Shown in pieces: positions 59,329 through 64,000 of a stretch of 64,000 bases of DNA. The stretch is from positions 186,001 to 250,000 of the forward strand of contig CAVONV010000008.1 of NCBI GenBank assembly GCA_963697355.1. Reading direction: 5' to 3'. This DNA comes from CAVONV01 sp963697355 (lineage in GTDB: Bacteria; Acidobacteriota; Vicinamibacteria; Marinacidobacterales; DATDRI01). Made by a program: the position numbers and the translations under genes. Under the pieces are notes generated by a model. It made no database searches. It was given only the letters and a program-made list of their open reading frames with translations, and was not told the origin of the DNA. The stretch's first letter is position 1; every line of letters begins with the position of its first letter.

Positions 59329-60198
59329 ATGATCGCAGTTCATGCGTTCACGAATATGTTGCCTGTCAGCCTGGATGCAACAGGGAAGCGTGTTCCACGG
59401 CTCTGTGCCACGGTGCAAAATCTAGTGCGGCTTCCGTCGCGGGCGTCGTTGCCCGACGGCATCGTTGCCGACACGACCCGGCCCAGCGAGCGAATCCTGG
59501 CGTACTTCTTTCACAATGTCCTCAGGCACTATCGCGCAAGTCCGCTGTACAAATTCATGCGGGCAACGTTTCGACCGGGGGACCTTTTCCTGGATGTGGG
59601 GGCCCACCTGGGACTGTACGGCTACCTCGCAACGAAATTGGGTGCTGAAGCGATCGTAATGGAACCCGATCCGATTCATAGCGCGTTTCTGGAACGAAAC
59701 AGCCATTTGCTCCGAAAGGTGTTCTCCTGTGCTGCGGCGGACAGCGCGGGAACCGCTCCTTTTTTTTGTGGCGGGTGTGACAATACGGGCGGCGGGTCCT
59801 TGGTGGCGAGCGCAGAAGCGTGGGAAGCGAGCGGGTACTCAAGCACTACGACTGTTCAAACAGCCCGAATCGATTCAGTCATCGAGCCGGAGCTGTGGCC
59901 CCGTGTGGCCCTGATCAAGATCGATGTGGAGGGCGGCGAGGTCGCAGCCTTGCGCGGCATTGGAGCCGCGCTAGATCGGTACCTGTTCGATGTCTGGTGC
60001 GAGGTCCGGGGCGACAACTCCGACCGGAACCCGGGATCGTACCGGGAAGTCTGTCGCATCGCCGCCGCGTCCGGGTACTCGCCCTACTTCTTTGATGGCG
60101 TACGGATGGAGCCGTTTGAGCCCCGTCATGTCCGCCGGGTATTCGACCTGCTTTTGACCAAGAGAAATGGGGCGGCGGGGGGAAATGGGAAGCAATAG
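59329..60198 (+). CDS. FkbM-family SAM-dependent methyltransferase
   Basis: 289 residues from ATG 59329, 5 nt after the previous stop. After a 70-residue lead the SAM-binding motif is DLFLDVGAHLGLYGYLATKL (about 87-106), followed by AIVMEPDPIHSAFLERN and the FkbM motif VALIKIDVEGGEVAALRGIG (about 200). FkbM enzymes O-methylate sugars or natural products. With glycosyltransferases downstream and translational overlap it probably methylates a surface glycan sugar. Confidence 0.88.
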   Translation: MIAVHAFTNMLPVSLDATGKRVPRLCATVQNLVRLPSRASLPDGIVADTTRPSERILAYFFHNVLRHYRASPLYKFMRATFRPGDLFLDVGAHLGLYGYLATKLGAEAIVMEPDPIHSAFLERNSHLLRKVFSCAAADSAGTAPFFCGGCDNTGGGSLVASAEAWEASGYSSTTTVQTARIDSVIEPELWPRVALIKIDVEGGEVAALRGIGAALDRYLFDVWCEVRGDNSDRNPGSYREVCRIAAASGYSPYFFDGVRMEPFEPRHVRRVFDLLLTKRNGAAGGNGKQ

Positions 60199-61399
60199 TC
60201 TTCGACTGCTCATCTACTCTCAGGACGGCTTGGGATTGGGTCATCAGCGCCGCACGGGGCGCATTGCGGAGCAGTTGCAGCGGCTCGCACCGGGTACCTC
60301 GGTACTTACGTTGTGCGATTCCCCGCTGGGTGGTTTCTTCCCCTCTTTGCCGGGTCAGCGCCACCTGAAACTCCCCACCTTGATCAAGCAGGACGAAGGC
60401 CGCTGGTCAACGTTGCATTCGGAAGGTGATCTGCGCAGGGTTTGCGATCTGCGGCGTGAACTGATCAGGAGGGCGCTGGCGGAGTTTCGTCCCGACGCCA
60501 TGCTTGTGGACCACATGCCACATGGGGTATGCGGCGAGTTGCTGCCCTTGCTGGAGGGAAGCAGGCGTCACGGATGTCGTCGGATCATCCTTGGGTTGCG
60601 TGACATCCTTGATGAGCCACGGGCGATTCGGAATCGATGGCGCAGGGAAGGCGCCTACGAGGCTTTGCGGGATCTTTACGATCAAGTCCTGGTTTACGGG
60701 GAGCAGGACGTTTTCGACACCGGGCGGCTTTACGAAATCCCGTCCGCGACACCGCTGGAATACTGCGGTTACGTCGCACCCCCAAAGACCAACGACCGGC
60801 TTTGCCAGTTGCGGCGGAAGTACATGGCAGGAAGCCGTCACGGCACGAAGCTTCTCCTTGCCACAGCCGGTGGTGGGGCCGACGGCTGCGAGTTGATGAG
60901 CAGCCTGCTCGATTGCCTGCCGGTTGTGGAGGCGCACGTGCCGGTCATGCTGGTCATGGTTCTGGGACCGTATTTCCCGGATCAGGACGCGGCGCGCATC
61001 CGCGGGAAAGCGGCGGGCCGGCCTGTGCGGGTGCTCAGAAGCACTCGGCATCTCGTGTTGCACATGCGGGCAGCCGACGCCACTGTGACGATGGCTGGCT
61101 ACAACACCACCATGGAGCTGCTCCGTTCGCGGACGCCTGCGCTGGTTGTTCCACGACGCGGACCGAGCGCCGAACAGCGCATGCGAGCACTTTGTTTCAG
61201 CGAGCGCGGTTGGCTTCGTGTTATTCAACCTTGGCAGTTGGGATCCGACGCATTCGCGGACGGCGTCGTCAGCATGCTTCAGCAAACCGCCGACGACGGC
61301 GTCCCTTCGCCCGGTCTCGATGGGGCAGAACACGCAGCCATGCACGTATTGCGAAACCTGAATGATTCTTGCGAGAAGAACAGGTGGTCGATCACGTAG
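60185..61399 (+). CDS. Glycosyltransferase with a GT28/MurG-like C-terminal domain
   Basis: 404 residues from ATG 60185, overlapping fkbM by 14 nt after a GGGGGG ribosome-binding site. The N-terminal half starts LRLLIYSQDGLGLGHQRRTG, a MurG-like glycine-rich motif with His. The C-terminal half has LLLATAGGGADGCELMSSLL and LVLHMRAADATVTMAGYNTT, then the donor-binding TPALVVPRRGPSAEQRMRAL. This matches predicted glycosyltransferases of the GT-B fold that use UDP-sugars. It probably adds one sugar to a lipid- or glycan-linked acceptor. Part of the 58-63.5 kb operon. Confidence 0.82.
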   Translation: MGSNSLRLLIYSQDGLGLGHQRRTGRIAEQLQRLAPGTSVLTLCDSPLGGFFPSLPGQRHLKLPTLIKQDEGRWSTLHSEGDLRRVCDLRRELIRRALAEFRPDAMLVDHMPHGVCGELLPLLEGSRRHGCRRIILGLRDILDEPRAIRNRWRREGAYEALRDLYDQVLVYGEQDVFDTGRLYEIPSATPLEYCGYVAPPKTNDRLCQLRRKYMAGSRHGTKLLLATAGGGADGCELMSSLLDCLPVVEAHVPVMLVMVLGPYFPDQDAARIRGKAAGRPVRVLRSTRHLVLHMRAADATVTMAGYNTTMELLRSRTPALVVPRRGPSAEQRMRALCFSERGWLRVIQPWQLGSDAFADGVVSMLQQTADDGVPSPGLDGAEHAAMHVLRNLNDSCEKNRWSIT

Positions 61400-62652
61400 G
61401 CAATGGCCCGGTTGAGTTCCGGCAGGCGCAGCGGTTGCTGTGCCCGAGCGAGATGGAGCGCATTCTCTTGCGGACACAACTTCCGAGCCATGGAGCGAAA
61501 CCGTGCCGGCTGGTTGACGCCAAGTTCCAGCCGGCAAGACACTGCATTGCCCTCTACAGCTGCAGCGGGACCTATGTGACTGCCGCAGTCCCCCTCTCCC
61601 CGGACAGTCCATTTCATCACCCGGGGCACGGAGTTGTCGACGACGAAACTGGCGTTCGACTCTTCCCCTTTCCTGAGGATCCTGCGCTGCCAGGCCTCCC
61701 GCTTGCCGCCGATTCCAAGTCGATGGCCCGGCTTGTCGGACACATGCTGACCGCGAATGTCATTTCCTGTCGGGTGCTTCCCGTGCGCTATCGTCCCTGC
61801 CAGCGATGCACCTTCCGTGTGGATGTCCTGCTTAAGACTCCGGAAGGAGGACCTTTTCAGCAGGTGTTGTTCGCGAAGGTGTACGACGACGCGGCGGAAC
61901 TGGAAACTGTTCATGCCGCCATGCGATGCCTAACAGCATTGCATGAGAACCTTCGGGCGGCAACCCCGATCGGAAGGGTGGCAAAGCCGCGAATCCTCTT
62001 GCAGAACGCGCTCCAGGGCTGTTCTTTAGAGGAGTTGCTCGATGACAGCCACGCGGATCCCATGATCGTAAGATGCGCAACGGCGATCGCCGCGGTTCAC
62101 GGCAGTTCCATCACAGTTCGGAGAAGGAGGGATCTGCTGGAGGAACTCGACGAGCTTTCGCAGTGGGCGCGAGATCTTGGCACGGCCGACGCCCTGCTTT
62201 CGAGCGCCATGGCATCCCTTGTGGAATCCCTTCTTCAATGTGCGGACGTAGTGAAGACCCTGAACGTCAACTGCTTCACCCACGGGGATTTCAAACCGAA
62301 TCAAATACTGGTGGACGGCGAGCAACCAGGGTTGCTGGACTTTGACGGCTGTGCGATGTCAGACCCCGCTCTGGATGTGGCTACCTTCGTTTCCACCCTG
62401 CGGCAGATCGCTGCGAGGCGGGCATGTTCTGAAAGGGAATGTGAGAAGTTGCGCCTGCTGGAAGAGGCATTCGTCCGGCAATACTGTGCGCTGACCTCGC
62501 AGGACGGCCAGTTTCGGCGGAAGGTCCTCTGGTGCCAGGCTGTCGCGTCCTTTCGCAAGGCTTTGCGGGCATTTTACCGTGATCCTTCTTCTCCACTGCC
62601 CGCAGTTCTGGTCGAGGGGGCGAGGCAATGCGTCAGGAGGCTCGTCGAATGA
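61369..62652 (+). CDS. APH-fold phosphotransferase (aminoglycoside phosphotransferase family)
   Basis: 427 residues if it starts at TTG 61369; GTG 61384 is an alternative, both overlapping the previous gene. The N-terminal 130 residues lack a known motif (VEFRQAQRLLCPSEMERILL). The kinase-like domain has LFAKVYDDAAELETVHAAMR (ATP Lys region), the catalytic loop NCFTHGDFKPNQILVDGEQP (about 305; His, Asp, Asn) and the metal-binding LLDFDGCAMSDPALDVATFV. Such enzymes phosphorylate sugars, choline or ethanolamine-type groups. In a glycan cluster it probably phosphorylates a sugar or a lipid head group rather than an antibiotic. Confidence 0.8.
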   Translation: MREEQVVDHVGNGPVEFRQAQRLLCPSEMERILLRTQLPSHGAKPCRLVDAKFQPARHCIALYSCSGTYVTAAVPLSPDSPFHHPGHGVVDDETGVRLFPFPEDPALPGLPLAADSKSMARLVGHMLTANVISCRVLPVRYRPCQRCTFRVDVLLKTPEGGPFQQVLFAKVYDDAAELETVHAAMRCLTALHENLRAATPIGRVAKPRILLQNALQGCSLEELLDDSHADPMIVRCATAIAAVHGSSITVRRRRDLLEELDELSQWARDLGTADALLSSAMASLVESLLQCADVVKTLNVNCFTHGDFKPNQILVDGEQPGLLDFDGCAMSDPALDVATFVSTLRQIAARRACSERECEKLRLLEEAFVRQYCALTSQDGQFRRKVLWCQAVASFRKALRAFYRDPSSPLPAVLVEGARQCVRRLVE

Positions 62653-63500
62653 AGCCGAACCTTCGGCTGGAGACCTGGTACCGGCTTCAGGCTCGCTTCA
62701 ACCTGTCTCCAGGAGTTCGCGCGAGCGGAGCTTCGCCGCGGCTGAACATAACGCTGACCACTGTGCCGAGAAGGCTCAAGCGTCTGCACCTGAGCCTGGC
62801 CTCCCTGCTCCATCAGCGCCTCAAACCCTATCGAATCCTGCTCTGGATCGGGGAAGAGTCCGTGGCGCATTTACCATGGCAGGTCGATCGGTTGCGCTGT
62901 CGCGGCCTGGACATACGAGCGCGTCCTGATGTCGGTCCGCATACGAAACTGATTTACGCCCTGCGCGAATTCCCGGACGACATCAATGTGACTGCAGATG
63001 ACGACCGTCTCTACCCGTGCTGGTGGCTCGACAGGCTGTACTCCTCCTACCTGAGGAATCCGTCGGCTATCCACTGCCACCGTGCTCACGGCATGGGGTT
63101 CGATTCCGCGGGGGCACTCCTTCCGTACAGAAATTGGAGACTGCTTTCTCGTGGCGAGCAAGGTCCTTCTATGATTCTCTTTCCAACGGGAACCGGGGGC
63201 GTTCTCTACCCACCTCGTTGCCTGCATTCCGAAGTCTTCAACGTGGAGGTGATGAGGCGCATATGTTCCTGTGCGGACGATGTGTGGTTCAAAGCCATGT
63301 CAATGCTCAACGGCGTGTCGGTTCGCAAAGTCGACCCCGAATTCAGGGAGTTTCCCTCGGTCTCCGGGACCCAGGACGGTCGGCTATGGAATATGAATAT
63401 CATGGGAAATGACACTCAGCTGGATGCCGTTTTCAGCCAATATGATCTCTTCAGGCAACTGACGTCTTTCGCAAAGCGCCGGCTAATGAAAATGACCTGA
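62649..63500 (+). CDS. Glycosyltransferase-like protein (GT-A type)
   Basis: 283 residues from ATG 62649, overlapping the kinase stop (ATGA). It begins NLRLETWYRLQARFNLSPGV, then RLNITLTTVPRRLKRLHLSL and LRFPDD-like acidic motif (EFPDDINVTADDDRLYPCWW, about 115-135) typical of D-x-D metal-binding in GT-A enzymes. Later FPTGTGGVLYPPRCLHSEVF and CADDVWFKAMSMLNGV resemble the acceptor side of family 2-like transferases. Function inferred as sugar transfer to a surface polymer. Last gene of the plus-strand operon; it converges on the next gene with an 18-nt overlap. Confidence 0.75.
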   Translation: MKPNLRLETWYRLQARFNLSPGVRASGASPRLNITLTTVPRRLKRLHLSLASLLHQRLKPYRILLWIGEESVAHLPWQVDRLRCRGLDIRARPDVGPHTKLIYALREFPDDINVTADDDRLYPCWWLDRLYSSYLRNPSAIHCHRAHGMGFDSAGALLPYRNWRLLSRGEQGPSMILFPTGTGGVLYPPRCLHSEVFNVEVMRRICSCADDVWFKAMSMLNGVSVRKVDPEFREFPSVSGTQDGRLWNMNIMGNDTQLDAVFSQYDLFRQLTSFAKRRLMKMT

Positions 63501-64000
63501 AAAGAGGAGTTCCAGCGCCTGCCTGCTCAGTTCAAGCGAAGCGTTCGCCGCTGGTTTTTTCCTTTTGTGTCGCAGCAGACTGTTGTTGTGCTCCATCAGC
63601 GTTCGGACATATGCCGGGTGGAAATCCGGAACTGAAACGACCGGAAACTCCTCCTCGATATGACCATGCCTGCAGAAGTATGCGTTCCGGTCTTGCCGCC
63701 CTGAAACAGATGCTAGGCCTTGGGCCGCGTGCGTGTAATAGGCAGGCTTGATGCTGTAAATGACGGCACGCTCGGCCTCGCGTCTGGCGTGCACCTCCAG
63801 GCCGCTGGGAAAATCGATTGCGAATCGATCAGAATGCTGGTGACGGGCCAGGACCAGCTTGAGTTTCCGGATGAAGTGCGGATGGAGCCCATCGTCGTCG
63901 TCCAGCCTGACCAAGGCGATCCTCCGTGTTCCCGGCTTCAGGATCGACGTAAGACACATGTTCGTCGTGATGTCCTCATATGTTCTTACCGGAATCGGTA
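63483..64000 (-). CDS. Putative rhamnosyltransferase-type protein (N-terminus outside window)
   Basis: The minus-strand frame is open from the window edge and ends at 63483, about 170 residues. PIPVRTYEDITTNMCLTSIL leads into ALVRLDDDDGLHPHFIRKLK, a GT-A acidic motif with L-D-x-D-D typical of the putative rhamnosyl transferase family, followed by FAIDFPSGLEVHARREAERA and HGHIEEEFPVVSVPDFHPAY (V-x-x-x-x-P-x-W/F). The start lies outside the window; the internal ATG at 63959 is probably not the true start. It extends the glycan gene group beyond the window. Confidence 0.65.
   Translation of the reverse strand, partial: PIPVRTYEDITTNMCLTSILKPGTRRIALVRLDDDDGLHPHFIRKLKLVLARHQHSDRFAIDFPSGLEVHARREAERAVIYSIKPAYYTHAAQGLASVSGRQDRNAYFCRHGHIEEEFPVVSVPDFHPAYVRTLMEHNNSLLRHKRKKPAANASLELSRQALELLFSGHFH

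Noticed and set aside
1..64000. CRISPR arrays, rRNA and tRNA genes
   Set aside because: No regularly spaced direct repeats, no conserved rRNA stretches and no convincing tRNA cloverleaf were found by reading; a dedicated scan would be needed to exclude a tRNA completely.

Overview
The window reads as a chromosomal segment from a high-GC Gram-negative bacterium. The best guess is Acidobacteriota or a close relative. Evidence: several large FtsX/MacB-type permeases of the ADOP kind, which are most abundant in Acidobacteriota, an alternative complex III (ACIII) operon, M28 and GH29 exo-hydrolases, and many c-type cytochromes. No rRNA, tRNA or CRISPR array was seen. Genes lie on both strands. Intact operons alternate with stretches of gene debris, so the right two thirds looks like a decaying, recombining accessory region.

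Layout: 1-3.7 kb holds a HEPN-like tail, a class III aminotransferase, a broken permease and a secreted fasciclin protein with a textbook promoter and terminator. 4.2-9.4 kb holds an intact ADOP permease and a three-gene catabolic operon (SDR dehydrogenase, DHDPS-family aldolase, FAH hydrolase). 10.1-23.6 kb is one long minus-strand respiratory operon in which most genes overlap or nearly touch: a SafE-like membrane protein, ACIII subunits ActB, ActC, ActD and ActF, a frameshifted pentaheme ActA, a cbb3-type oxidase (CcoN, a CcoO-cytochrome fusion, CcoS-like and CcoP-anchor-like proteins), an ActE-like lipoprotein cytochrome and the copper P-type ATPase CcoI. Together these would move electrons from menaquinol through ACIII to an O2-reducing heme-copper oxidase, with copper delivery and assembly encoded in the same unit.

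23.6-33 kb is debris: a Tn3-type transposase tail, 38-bp Tn3-type ends, and remnants of GH57, UspA, AckA, TolC, LytTR, IS5 and an rve transposase, plus an intact GH57 gene and a VapBC module. 33-49.2 kb mixes intact genes (LigB-type dioxygenase, c-type cytochrome, NifX-SlyD fusion, M28 peptidase, LtrA, peptide-binding lipoprotein, VWD-domain protein, Fe-alcohol dehydrogenase with an ABM protein) with pseudogenes (alpha-L-fucosidase, cytochrome c', SDR). 49.7-58 kb contains a duplicated gene pair, HigBA, HicA-like and RHH genes, a broken Rpn-type nuclease and an IS6-like element. 58-64 kb is a plus-strand cluster with a divergent RtcB-like protein, an FkbM methyltransferase, glycosyltransferases and an APH-fold kinase, probably for surface glycan or glycolipid assembly.

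The most notable observations are: three like-oriented Tn3-type ends, of which two abut gene tails and the third abuts a Lys-rich ORF; the rearranged ACIII-cbb3 operon with a split CcoP; the NifX-SlyD fusion; the RtcB-like protein inside a glycan cluster; and several dispersed duplications of promoters, leaders and gene tails. Several frameshifts lie in homopolymer runs, so some broken genes may be assembly errors.
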